A DNA stretch of 64,000 nt from Melanocharis versteri. Taxonomy: Eukaryota > Chordata > Aves > Passeriformes > Melanocharitidae. The notes beneath the pieces are model-generated. The model saw only the letters and a program-made list of their open reading frames with translations. It did no database searches and was not told the origin of the DNA. The DNA lies in assembly GCA_013397845.1 (NCBI GenBank), contig VZTG01005248.1, positions 1,797,028-1,861,027 of the forward strand, in the 5' to 3' direction. Positions 11,351-22,503 of the stretch are shown here, one piece after another (within the stretch, counting starts at the first letter, position 1; each line of letters starts with the position of its first letter). The position numbers and the translations under genes are program-made.

Positions 11351-14039
11351 CATCTCAGAGGGATTTATGCAGTGTCTATTGTTCTCCTTAAAATATACTC
11401 ATACATGTTCAGAAACTGCTTGTAATTTCCCTGGTAAAAATATTCTTAAGAAAGTGTGCCTTCCTTAAACTTTCAGAAGTTTTACAAGGTGACTAATGAA
11501 GGGGTCTTTTCAAAGACAGCTTCTAAAGAAGGAGCAAAAAGTATCATAAATAACCATCTCCAGAACCCTGTGAAGCCAAAAAAGATACTTTTCAAGCTGG
11601 GAGATTACTGATGCTGAGTAATGCTGATGAGATGTGTAGCCTGATTTTCTCCTGATTTTCATTCAGGAGAACAAATAGAATCTAATTTCATGTGTGTTTT
11701 CAGAAAATAACTTCCCCATCTTCTAAACATAAGTAAATACTTGTCTTTGATTCTTACTATCCAAATTTATTTTATTTGTCAATAAAGTAAATTAATTTTA
11801 CCGAAGTCAAATGTGTGATGGCAATTGGTAAGTGATGTCCCTGTGTCAACCCGTTAGCTTGCCCATCTTATTTTCTCTCCCACGCTGATTGAGAAGGCTA
11901 AGAGAGTGTCTGGGTTTGGTCTGGCAGCTAGCCAAGACCAACCCATGAGCATCTACTTTGCTTTCTATCCTGATTTTCTAGAGGAAAGACAGTTGAGCCA
12001 GGACATACCCAGGAGCAAGTCCAAGGACAATTTTTCTCTATTCTACTATTTTTATATGTAGGACTTTTTGTCAAGAAATAAGATTTTTTTCCACTTTGTC
12101 AGTCAGTCGTAATTATCAAATATACTGTTAGGCAGACAAGCATATCACTTTGATGTACCAGCACGGAGTAATGTTTATGATGAACAAGTTTGGGCTTATG
12201 AATTGAGATGCTTAAACAATTGTTTTGTATTTGTAGAATTGCTATGATGAATCCTTTGTAAACTCTTTAGTCAGAAAACCACTTCAAATATTGTGATTAT
12301 CAACACTTCAATACATTTTAGAGTGCCAGAAAAATAGTTTGACTGAAGTAACTGGTTTTCAAACTAATTAATGTTTGTTACAGATTATATTCTTACAGTA
12401 GGTTCCTAAATACTGCTTTCTAAAATCTGTCCCTGCCCCGACCCCCCATCCCCATCAAACTTTCCTAAAAATTTTGCCTTGGAGATTAAAATTTTTCAAC
12501 CTTAGCCTCGACCCGCAGTTTGTTTATTTTTCTGCAGTGTTTGGATTAATACCATTTAGTTCTCTGGAACACAAATAGGCAGAAATTGACTTGTGTTATA
12601 AATTGTCTTATGACTACTTGCTGAAAAACTGTACTGATGGATCAGCTGAACCTAGAAAATTAGAAATTGGCAGATATTTATTCCTTATTGAAAGCAGTGC
12701 ATTTGAGTGTTCCAGGAAAAATGGTTTTGATTTGGCTGAGTTGTGGAGGTTTGAAAATAATGCCTCTAAAATATGCCTTGTGCATGGAAACTGAGTTCTT
12801 TTAGCATGTCTCACTAGTGTTCTTAGTAAATCAGGTTGCACTGACACCCAGCAGACAGCCCAGAGTGCAAGAGAAGCTCAGAGTACTTCTGAAAGACAAG
12901 ATGGTTCCAAAGATCCCTCCTTATTCAATCTGTATTGGCACACACTGACAAGAACATGCACCATGTGCTCAAAGGCTTCCCAGATACCAACTGCATCCTG
13001 CTTTCTTTTATGGCTGCTAACCAAGAAAGAAATTTATCTTCTAGAGTTTTGGATTTGTGATAGTGCCAGGTGATCTGTTTTATTATGCATTTATAATTAT
13101 GTTTATATTACCTTAATAAAGCAGCTAAAAAGAGCCTACTGGGAGGAGAAAGGGAGACATTTCCTTCCCTGAGGGACTTACTGAGCATACTCAAGGCAAA
13201 GGATCTTGGAGACAGGAGTCATTTACAATGACGAATAAGAGCTTGGCACTCAGGAAATGACATTTTACAGTGGAGAAAAGGTAGCAAAAAAACTTCAGAG
13301 GGATCTAGAAGTGTCTGAGATTGCTGCTACACAGAAGGTGATTGAGTGGGGAAAAGTGAGGATAATAGACAAAGGATATAAAGCAAATTTCCCTTATTTA
13401 AAAATTCTTTACTTAAATAATTAAATAATTGCTTTTTATTTTAAGAGATTATGTCCTTTGAGCGTTTTAAAATATTTAGGTTTTACAGCGGAGTCATTAG
13501 ATGTGAAAGACACGGTGACATCCACCTTGAAACTTTGGTTTTGATGAAGCCACATCACAGTTATAGCAGAGCAAAAATTACTGGCATTTTGTGGAAGCCA
13601 AAACATGTTAGGATTTCATTCACAGAATAAAAAGGAATACAATGACGAGCACAGCCAAAACTCTGTTTGAACAAAGGTAACACTTTTATTTATCAGTGTT
13701 TTTCAGTTGTAGGAAGAGTCAGCATTTCCTTAAATAATGGTTATAAAACAGCAGAAAAATATTTGCAAAATTCTTTCGCCAATGATACAGGATCACAATA
13801 AGGGAAAGCTCACCAAGTGTGACACAACTTAGATTGTGGCTGGTTTCCCTCTAGCCTACATGACCTCAAGGTAATTGTTCAGAGTAATTGAAATTTCTGA
13901 AGGTTGTGCTGAAATTTTCAACCACTATTTTTTTTTTAGATTGATGCTTTCCAAAAATTATGTTAAAATCCTTGAAGTGAATATTGATAGAGTGTATGAT
14001 GTTTTTTAGATCAAATGCACAATGCTTAAAGAGTTTAGA
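11351..14039. other. AT-rich non-coding DNA
   Basis: I see no gene. The stretch includes a strong minus-strand G-quadruplex motif at 12431-12453. Short frames overlap on both strands around 12591-12847 and resemble nothing known. Confidence 0.55.
12431..12453 (-). other. Canonical G-quadruplex motif on minus strand
   Basis: The plus strand reads C3, TG, C4, GA, C6, AT, C4. On the minus strand this gives four G-runs of at least three separated by two-base loops, which fits the G3+N1-7 rule with very short loops. It lies in unique AT-rich DNA, not in a recognised repeat. Whether it folds or has a role is not shown by sequence. Confidence 0.8.
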
Positions 14040-14526
14040 AAATCACAGAATAATTAGGGTTGGAAGAGCCCTTTGGAGATCATCCGGTCCAACCCCCCTG
14101 CCAAGGCAGGGTCACCCAAAGCAGGTTAGACAGGAACGTATCCAGGAGGGTTTTGAATGTCTCCAGACAAGGAAACTCCACAATTTCCCTGGGCAGCCTG
14201 TTCCAGGGCTGTGCCACCCTCGATGTAAAAAAGTTCTCCCTCATGTTGAGGTGGAACTTCTTGTGTTTCAGTTTATGGACGTTGCTCCTCATCCTGTCGC
14301 TGGCACCACGAAAAAGAGTCTGGCACATCCTCTTGACACCCACCTTTGAGATGGTTGTATGTATTGGTAAGATCCCCTCTCAGTCTTCTCTTCTCCAGAC
14401 TAAGCAAGCCCAGCTACCACAGTCTCTCCTCATAACAGAAATGCTCCAGACCTTTCATCATCTTTTTGTCATCTGCTGGACACTCTCTGGTAGCTCCTTG
14501 TCTTTTACTGAGGAGATCAGAACTGG
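14040..14526 (-). mobile_element. CR1 LINE 3' fragment (about 490 bp)
   Basis: The left edge has 'aatcacagaataattaggg', a CR1 3'-terminus in reverse, followed by 'ttggaagagccctttggag', 'ggtccaacccccctgccaa', 'ctgggcagcctgttccaggg' and 'cttctcttctccag'. The right end, 'ggtagctccttgtctttta', matches upstream CR1 sequence. It is a minus-strand, 5'-truncated copy. Compared with the other copies here it keeps a long readable ORF2 C-terminus, so it is relatively well preserved. Frames on the plus strand across this region are antisense shadows. Confidence 0.95.
14080..14343 (-). pseudogene. CR1 ORF2 (reverse transcriptase) C-terminal remnant
   Basis: An 87-codon open frame within the CR1 copy. Residues 38-57 (FFTSRVAQPWNRLPREIVEF) and the following ETFKTLLD match the conserved end of avian CR1 ORF2, where a 'WN.LP..VV..PS...FK..LD' pattern precedes the stop. 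The endonuclease and reverse-transcriptase catalytic domains are missing because the insertion is 5'-truncated, so there is no function. The first Met is simply the first in the open stretch and not a true start. Confidence 0.9.
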
Positions 14527-17500
14527 AAGAGTTTATGTTATATATTAATATGTAGTAAAATAAAAAAAAAAATACTCAATGAAATATTGGCAAGGTAAGG
14601 GAAAATTTTATTATTTTTTTTTCTTACAGTTTTTGAGTTACAAATGAAGTAGATATTTTTAGTTGATAATAAAGAGCTGAACAAGGTTTACTATAGCAAC
14701 TTTAATATAGCAGTTATGCAGAAAAGCCTACAAATGGACTTTCAGAACTAGAATTTCTCTGGTCATAGAGTTCATTTTCCAGCACAAAGGCTTCTGCAAA
14801 TTCTAAGCTTGACCTCTATCCCATGTGAACCTTATTAAAACATCTTTAAAGAAATGTTATTTATTTATGGATTTGGAGAAAGTTCTTCAAATGAGGTTAA
14901 CATTTGTGATCATACAAATACAATGCAGGTTAAATCTCCTGACAGCTACACAGCTATATTAAAAAAAAAAAAAAAGAAATCAAATTTATTCCTCATCAAA
15001 AAATCCAGGAAAAAAATAAAAGAGTAGTATTTACTGCAGAGAAAAATTCAAGGGAACTGATCTGGTTTTGGTTTTCTATCTGCCTCTCATTTGACTGTAT
15101 CTTTCTGTAAGACAGGCATTTCTTAATCATGTTATCCATTGGCAATGAAAGTGCCCAAATTCAGTGTGTCAAGAGCTATAACAATTTTGCTGGGATGTGT
15201 ACATTTTTTCCAAGATCCATTTATTCATTCTTGTGTTGACCTCACAAATAACTCGATCTCTTAATTTTCCCAAATAATTTTTGACAGTGTAACTGCTAGA
15301 TTTGTGTTGCAGAAATCTCCTGAAGGTATTAAGATTTTTATCATTTTTAGTCATAATAATTCATTTTTGCCTAAAAAGATTAAGATCCTCAGGTCATTAA
15401 ATTCTCTTCCATTTCCTTTACCTGTAAGAATTAAACTTTATAAATTTATATCTATAAGCTTTCTACTTTTACTGAGAATATGCTGGACATACAGCATCTT
15501 TGATTATACTGTCTTTCATCTGGTTTCTGATACACCACTTTTTTGGAAGCTTCATCAAATCTTAATGAAATGTATGTGTATATATCCTCTTCTTCTTGGA
15601 AATTTCCTGTAGTGCTGGCTAGATAAATTCTCTGAATGGTTCTTCAGAACAGGCACATCAGAAGAGTGGAGACTAATGCATGCTGACCTGCCATATGGGC
15701 AGGATTTCACTGAAACCCTTTTTCTCTTCTTATGAGACATACATACAAATCCCAGAAGCTATGTACACAGTTTTGTGTTTAATAACAGTGCAGCATACTG
15801 TTCACAAAAGTATGTAGGCACAGATGAATCATGAACATAAACAGAGGGAGACAGATTGTATACATTGAGCCTCTGTGCCTAACTCTCACACCGAGCGCAG
15901 TGGATGCCAGTCCTTATGCCTGAGGCAGCAACTACCCACAGAACCTCTACCCTAGTCCTCAGAAGCACCTTATTAACCCCAAAATAGCCACAGACTGTGT
16001 ATTTACCTGCTGTAAGTCTCTGCTCTGTAAACACCTGCAGTCTCCCTGTCTGCTGGGCCTTCAGCATGGAAATTATATTTGCAGCAACCCCGAGCAGCTT
16101 AATCAGCTTCCCTTGAGTCCCACTCAGGGGCTCTGCTCCTCACCTTGTCACTCGCAGCAGGATGACAGTATCAAAGCTAGTAAATTTTGTTGTGGAATCA
16201 GCTGCTGTGTTGCAGAAAGGCACAACAAATTCTTTGCTAAAGAAGTTTGAACAGGGGGCCAGAAACTAAATTTAGTAAAAGAAGACAGATTTTTTAATGA
16301 TGGAGAGAGTGGATAGGACACTACAGAGAAAAAGGAGGAGCAGTGTGCAAAGACATAACAGCCAGAAGACATCAATGACAGAAGTAATCTTTAGACTGTA
16401 AAAGGATGAGACAAGAAGGGCTTGAGGGGGATATATTTTTTAGAAAGAGCAAACAAACAAAATCCCAAAGAACTGGAGCACAGCTTTCCATCCTGTACAT
16501 TGTAGAAAAAGACAGCACAACATTCCCTCTTTCTGCTAACATCTGGTCACAAAAGGAAGCCAAGAACCAGTCAAAGAAGAGCAGTTCACTGGCAAACACA
16601 TGCCAGCATTCTTGCTATCACTACTGTACAGCTCTGGTCCATGTCTCAGGCATGTGACTTATGTGACTTGAAGAAAATAAATGAAAGTGCATGAAAGTGC
16701 TTATTTTTCCCCCAAAATTATAGGGTTTGAGGTGAAACAAAGAATTTCAACCGAGAAAGAAGAAAAACAGTCAATGCTGGGTAGTCAAATTCAAAATGTT
16801 TCTCAGCATGGGGCCTTTGGCTGAAGACTTCAAGAAGAGCTGGAGATCCCAAGATGCTGTGCAGGAATTGCCTCCCCTCAGCACATGCATGACATGTTTA
16901 AATATCCATCCAGCCACAAGATGTCAGCACACTCAATGGGAATTCCTAAAAAAACCAAAATCTCTATAAATGGGGTATTTCTGTGTCACATATCTCTCCT
17001 CCTGCTATTAATGGGAAAAAAATGATGTTTCTGAGGAGTTACATGAAATTTCACATTCAGGCTGTGCCTTCAAAGTGGAAATACCTGATGTATTATGGTC
17101 TAACCATAGCATCTTAATGGGAGTAAAATGTTGAAATAGAATGGAGAACATGGTTTTCTATTCCCATTCTGAAACCAACAAATGTTGGACAAGGATCTAA
17201 AATAGCTCATAAGCACATGAATAATATCAAATAACAGAATGTAAGCTCTGGCCAGCTGCTTAGATATTTTAGGCTGCACACTCAGCCTTGAAATCCTGCT
17301 TCAGTACCTCTCCAGAAATTATTTCAACTCAGTAAAGTGTCCAGATACCTGTTTCATGGCCTTCATAATCACGATGTCTATAAACACTTAAATACAAATT
17401 GTACAGGTGGGCTCTGGCTTGTGTGTTAAATATCATAAGTGGAGACCATATGGGATGTGGGCATAGCAAAAAATAAATTAATCATGTCCACTTTCTTTCA

Positions 17501-18025
17501 GAAATAGTTCAGACTCAAGATGTCATGATATCAGTAGTCTTTTGCAGTTTGCATACTGACCAAAATATTCAGCGAGTTGTTCCTATTACTGCATTCCTGT
17601 CTACAAATATTCAAATTTCACCTTGGGCAGGAAAATGCCCGGAATCTTCCTGTAAAACATAGTCAGAATTCTCTCTATGCTATTTGAATTCTTTCAGCAC
17701 GTCAAACGTAGCCACAGCAGATGGTATATGAGAGACTTTTTGGAGAGACTGGGGTAGCTGGGTTCTCCAAGCCTGATTTCCATATTAGGTAAATTCGTTG
17801 TCAAAATCTACAACAAAATTAATGGGCATCTGGATATATACAAGTTCCTTGGAAAGACCAGCATGCATTTTGTAGAGGAGAATTCTGTGATGTGGTTGTT
17901 TTAGTTTTTGTTTTTTTTTTTTTTTCACAAAGTCATCAAACATGAAAATAAGAATGATTTAGTTGATATAGTCTATCTGTATTTTCAAAATATTTGACAA
18001 CACCATCTCTCAAGCCTTTTAATGA
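14527..18025. other. AT-rich non-coding DNA
   Basis: I found no gene. A T-run of 15 lies at 17911-17925. A slightly more GC-rich patch at 15870-16140 has no recognisable repeat or coding content. Short frames on both strands (for example 15304-15612 and 16148-16657) show no domain. Confidence 0.55.
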
Positions 18026-18133
18026 AAATCATGGACTCTTAGAATAGTGGAATATGCTGAGTTGGAAGAGACCCATCAGGATCATCGAGTCCAACCCCTG
18101 GCCTCGTGCAGGACACCTCAAGGATCACACCAT
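18026..18133 (-). mobile_element. CR1 LINE 3' terminus (about 110 bp)
   Basis: The segment reads 'aatcatggactcttagaat', then 'ttggaagagacccatcagg', 'atcatcgagtccaacccct' and 'aggatcacaccatg'. This is the 3' tail of a CR1 subfamily common in birds, in reverse. It stops abruptly near 18133 and is followed by CR1 sequence in the opposite orientation. Confidence 0.88.
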
Positions 18134-18138
18134 GTTGC

Positions 18139-18760
18139 TGTGGACTTTTACAGGGGGCTGAGACTTATGCTTCACAATGGCTTTATGCAAGTCCTAGAAA
18201 AGGCATTTTGTAGGGAGCTTAAAAAGTTTGCTGTTAGTACTAAATTATTCAGAATAGGAAAAATGCAGACTGACTGTGAAGAATTGCTGCAGAAATTTAT
18301 GAGGCTGATTGGGCAATAAAATGGCAGATGAAATGCAGTGCAGAAAAATGTAAAGTGATGCACAAGAGGAAAAAAAACAGAAATTCACATATAAAATGAT
18401 GAGCTCCAAGCTAAGTGCTACGTCTCAGAAGAAAACTCTTGAGATAAATATGTCAGCCCTATGCTGAAAAACAGACAAAATCCCAAATCAAATGTTAGTA
18501 ACTGTCAGGAAAAAAATAGAAAAAAACAGAGAACAAGGTAATTCTCAGTTGAATAAATCACAAATCACCTTTGAAACACAGTTCTGACCTCTCTCCTATT
18601 GTCCTCCCATATTCAAAAGGATATAGCAAAATTTGGAATTATTAGCAAAATAATTGAAGTAACAGTACTTATTAAAGATGAGTATTTATTTCCAAGTGGG
18701 ACAAAACTGAGGCATACAGAGTGAGCTAAGACTCTTCCATCTAGAGAAGAAACAAAGTAG
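18139..18760 (+). mobile_element. CR1 LINE internal (reverse transcriptase) fragment, plus strand
   Basis: From about 18205 the sequence follows the known CR1 order on the plus strand: 'aaaaagtttgctgttagta', 'actaaattattcaga', 'aaatggcagatgaaatgca', 'aaatgtaaagtgatgcaca', then 'aaatgttagtaactgtcag' and 'ttcaaaaggatatagcaaa'. Similarity fades by about 18760, and positions 18139-18204 are less certain. It is heavily decayed. It lies head-on against the minus-strand 3' terminus to its left. Confidence 0.85.
18205..18420 (+). pseudogene. CR1 ORF2 reverse transcriptase remnant
   Basis: Conceptual translation crossing a frame change gives TKLF followed by WAIKWQMKCSAEKCKVMH. This matches the CR1 reverse-transcriptase segment just downstream of the FADDT catalytic box ('W..KWQM.FN..KCKVMH.G'). 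The FADD residues themselves are degraded here (FAVS). Frameshifts and stops follow, so this is a dead fragment. Confidence 0.85.
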
Positions 18761-20686
18761 AAAGTACAGCCAGCAGAAGTAGTGCAACCATTCCACTGTG
18801 CTGACCACATTCTGGCCAACATGTAGTATGAATTGATAGGAAGCACTTTGGCTATTAATTTAGCTGTTGGCTAGTATCACTTCCAGAGCTTTTATTACCT
18901 GTAGTGCTGCCATTTATCATGAACATTTTGATTAGTAAATTCATCTTTTTTGAAGAAAATAAGTAGAAAGCATTTGAGAACAAAGTTTAGGAATAACATA
19001 ATGATGGTATTACTCTTATTATAAAACAGAATAATAGTATATATAGTCTGGTAATCTGCTCATCTTAATCATTACTCAGGTAAAAGTCTAATTGAAATTA
19101 ATGAACATTTTCTCAGAGGAATGGTTACAGGATTCTCTTCTATATAGATTATTTATATCATGCTCATCACCATAGTTTCTGAATGTGTTCCAGTAGAACA
19201 TTAAGCAATGTGACTAACATCTGTCACATGTTTTTTTTCTTCAGTCTCTCTCCAGGGAGATAAATATATGCAGTAGATTTTCTTGTATCCAAAAGGAATT
19301 TTGCCAGGTGAAGAGAGGAAGAGAAGATAAAAAAATCAAGGTGGGGAAAATGTTTTGGTTTTTTTCTATTAATATACAATTTGCTTTATTTTTATGTCAG
19401 TGAAATCATGGGAAAAAATGTGTACTGCATTTAGACCTTGCTATTTCAATTTGTAGCCTCACTTTGGAGTATGACCTTGATGCTGAATTAAGCTTCAAGT
19501 AAAATAAAGTTATATCCATTAATTTGACTCACTTTCTTTTCTGAATTAATAGTGGTAATCAGAAGACAAAAGAAAACTATGAATCATGTTTTGTTAATGC
19601 AGAAGAAAAGACAAAATGTCACCAATCATGAAGTATTAACGATTTTTCAAGGATGATAATTGAACGGTATCTAGTTACTAAGAAACTATGTTAACATTTT
19701 AAAATATTTAATTACTTTAAATTGCAAGTGATTTTTGAAATAAAATATTTCATATACATGGATTAATTAACAAAAAATTGCAGTGAAGTTTAGCAAAACA
19801 GTACCATTCAGTGTTTGACTTGGAATATATCAGCATAATTTTTGAGCTATACAAATTCCTAACACAGATTGATACGTAATTTTCTTTGCAAACCCCTTCA
19901 AGATATTTTTTTTTCAAGGAATAGTTACTGTGACCAAAATCTCCATTTTACAGATGTAGTTAGTGAAAGAGGCATTGACTGATATAGTGAAAAATAGAAC
20001 TAATGCTACATTCTTGGTTGCCTGTGGACCATACTGCTTCCCCAAACAAAAGAATAAAACTAAAGTAATTAATAATAGCCCATCATGGTCTGAAAACTTT
20101 CCATTATCTTTTTTCAGAGTTCACTATAAAAGTGCCTTCTCCTTCTCTATTTAGAGAAGAACGGGGATTGTAATCTTACGAGCAGATGAGAAGTGGAGTA
20201 GAGTGCAAATAACCATCCCATCTTGGATGTGACCTTGGCTGCTCCCTTCCAGTTAAGATAGTCAAGACTAAAGGAGGACTTCCAGAAAGTGTATATCTAC
20301 TGGTAGTATTCTACAGCCCATAAAACGATGAATGTCATGTGTATTATTGTGCTGAAGAGTTCGGGGAAATATCTTAAGAATGTACCTCAGTAGCACACAG
20401 ACAAAACCAGTCCTACACTAGGTTGTCAGGCTTTTGTTAAAGACCTTGATGAAATACCGAGTTGCTTAGTTCTGTAATATTAAAGGAAGCTTGGCCTTGC
20501 TGTTATTAAATAGGTCTTTTCTCAGTGACAGACTTCCCATTCTAGCTAATGACAGCAAACACATCTGAATATTTATTATGTGTTGAAAGCACAAATGCTG
20601 GATAGAGACAGAATATAATAATGCCTTTTATTTTTCTTGAGGCGATCTGTCTTGGCATTCTAAGTGCCATAGATAAAAGCAGCAAT

Positions 20687-20705
20687 AAAAAAAAAAAAAA
20701 AAAAA
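20687..20705. repeat. Poly(A) run (19 A)
   Basis: Nineteen A's are followed by an A/G-rich tail. No transposon can be identified upstream, so it is a simple homopolymer. Confidence 0.9.
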
Positions 20706-21067
20706 GAAAAAGAAGAAATGAATATCTCAAAATAACAAAGCATTACTGAATAAAGGCTAAAATAATTTTAATGCATCAGGCTGAAAGCCATCCAAAAATG
20801 ACCTATGAGAGCATTCTGTAAAATTACAAACCTATGTCTTTGCCAGAAGCGAGCCCTCCTTAAGCCTTAGGCTGCAAAGGTGATTTTTCTCAGAGCTTGG
20901 CTCTAGAAATAGTTCATATCTCCTAAGAGGGTTAAAAGGTGTAGAGAGTGTCAGAATTTCTGCAAGATATGGAAGTTGCGTAATAAAACCACTGACTATG
21001 GATCTGAGACTATACCTCATTTTCTTTCTGTCATTTAGTATGGCTATGTGCTAAACGAGATCAGAAT

Positions 21068-21085
21068 TATTCATGCTGATGAATA
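21068..21085. promoter_or_regulatory. Palindromic TATTCAT-GCTG-ATGAATA element
   Basis: An inverted repeat with two perfect 7-base arms around a 4-base centre. The arms (ATGAAT/ATTCAT) resemble POU- or homeodomain-type binding sites. It sits in a roughly 280-bp block of normal sequence complexity next to AT-rich DNA. A regulatory role is inference; no conservation data are available here. Confidence 0.35.
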
Positions 21086-21271
21086 TCTAAAGAATTTCCC
21101 TGTGGCAGATCTGCATATCGTGTGTGTCACATACACAAGTCTCAGACATGCAGTTTAACTGGGTCTAGTGACCTTTAAAATCATGCGTGTTTTTCACTCA
21201 TGAATCATCACTTTGTTTAGCAGGCAGTTAATGTTCATTCACATTTCTAGCCTTTGCTGACCTCCTTCCAG

Positions 21272-21307
21272 CCTATGCCCCTTATTGCAGCAGATGAACG
21301 TTCTGAG
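21272..21307 (+). other. Possible 36-nt microexon
   Basis: Position 21272 follows a good acceptor (tgctgacctccttccag), and 21307 is followed by the strong donor gtaagtg. The enclosed 36 bases are open in one frame for exactly 12 codons (PMPLIAADERSE), so inclusion would keep a reading frame. No neighbouring exons were found and the peptide is not recognised. A second AG at 21290 would give a 17-nt alternative. It may be chance. Confidence 0.2.
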
Positions 21308-22466
21308 GTAAGTGTAAGCCAGGGTACAAAGCAGCAAGTTACAGCTATTCAGTGACTATTTTATTTAAATATTCACAGTGAGCTTAAACACCACACACAC
21401 TCGAATTGTAATCACAGACCTACCTGTAGGAGGAACAGGGAAAATCTTTTCCAACAAACTTTGATAGTGTCTCCAAATGTAATTGATTTATTTTAGATAA
21501 AAATGGACTGTGAAAGACCAAATGTCTCCCTAGTCTGTTTCCGTGGTGAAGACAGTGCTCTGGTCAAAATCTAATTGCCAGGATTTGATATTTCTTCCAA
21601 AGGACAATTCTCGCTAGACTAATTGTCTGATGATTTTGGCCTTCTGGCATTACTTTTTTCTAAACCAGACAAAGATTATTTTGAGCAAAAAAAGGACCAA
21701 GAGCAAATATCTTTGCCATTTCTTTGCTTATTTCCCCTTCAGCTTTGAATCTTTCATTCCTTTCCCATTCCGTATGCCCATATCATATCTTCCCATTCTC
21801 TTTTCCTCTTTCTTGCTGTTGTCATTCTTTTACTTTACTTGTACAAACAGCATTTATTTTGTTTTCATTTTGCTCTTAACTTCTTGTTTGTGTTCACTGC
21901 ATTCCTTTGACAGAAGACATCCTCTCTGTCTTGCTTCCCATTGACCTCCCTCCCTCTTTTTAAGTTTTTCATCCCTTTACTTTCAATGTGACTCTCTCTT
22001 TGTATACTCCCCAGTATATCCTTTGAGTGTATGTGTGCATATTGAACAGACAATCCCATCTTTTATCACACCTTTTAAGCTGCACAGAGCTTCCAGCTCT
22101 TGATCTCCTTATCTCACACATTCTGTGCCATGTTTTAATGCTGTGATTAATAAAAAGTCTGTGTTGGAAGCTTTTAGTTATATAATAGCAAATAAACCGA
22201 CACTTTGGTTTGTTGGGCTTTGTTGATGGACCATTAAAAAGTTAACACACTATCAACTCCCATATGGCTTCTATTCGATAACTGACTGAAACCCTAAACT
22301 TTCTGAGCGTATCTTGGCCCTTTTTGAGTAGCAGCCATCCTTGTGGCAACTTCTTGCCTAACACATGTTCTCGTTAAATTACAGAGTCCCTTCCTTTCCA
22401 CCTTCCTCCAAGGACACTAGCTCTTGGTATGAGTGATCCAGTGTGATGAGGCTGAAGGAAGTCAGG

Positions 22467-22503
22467 GAGCTGAGCTGAGCTGAGCTGAGCTGAGCTGAGC
22501 TGA
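22467..22503. repeat. (GAGCT)n pentanucleotide microsatellite
   Basis: About seven perfect tandem GAGCT units run until an A replaces G in the tract ('tgaactg'). The pentamer equals the core repeat of immunoglobulin switch regions, but the array is far too short and isolated to suggest that role. Confidence 0.95.

Noticed and set aside
13984..14548. Plus-strand frames of 121 and 162 codons
   Set aside because: They are antisense to the minus-strand CR1 ORF2 remnant and exist only because that region was once coding.
20542..20730. Minus frame with a long Phe/Leu run
   Set aside because: It is the translation of the poly(A) run and flanking A/G-rich DNA on the opposite strand.
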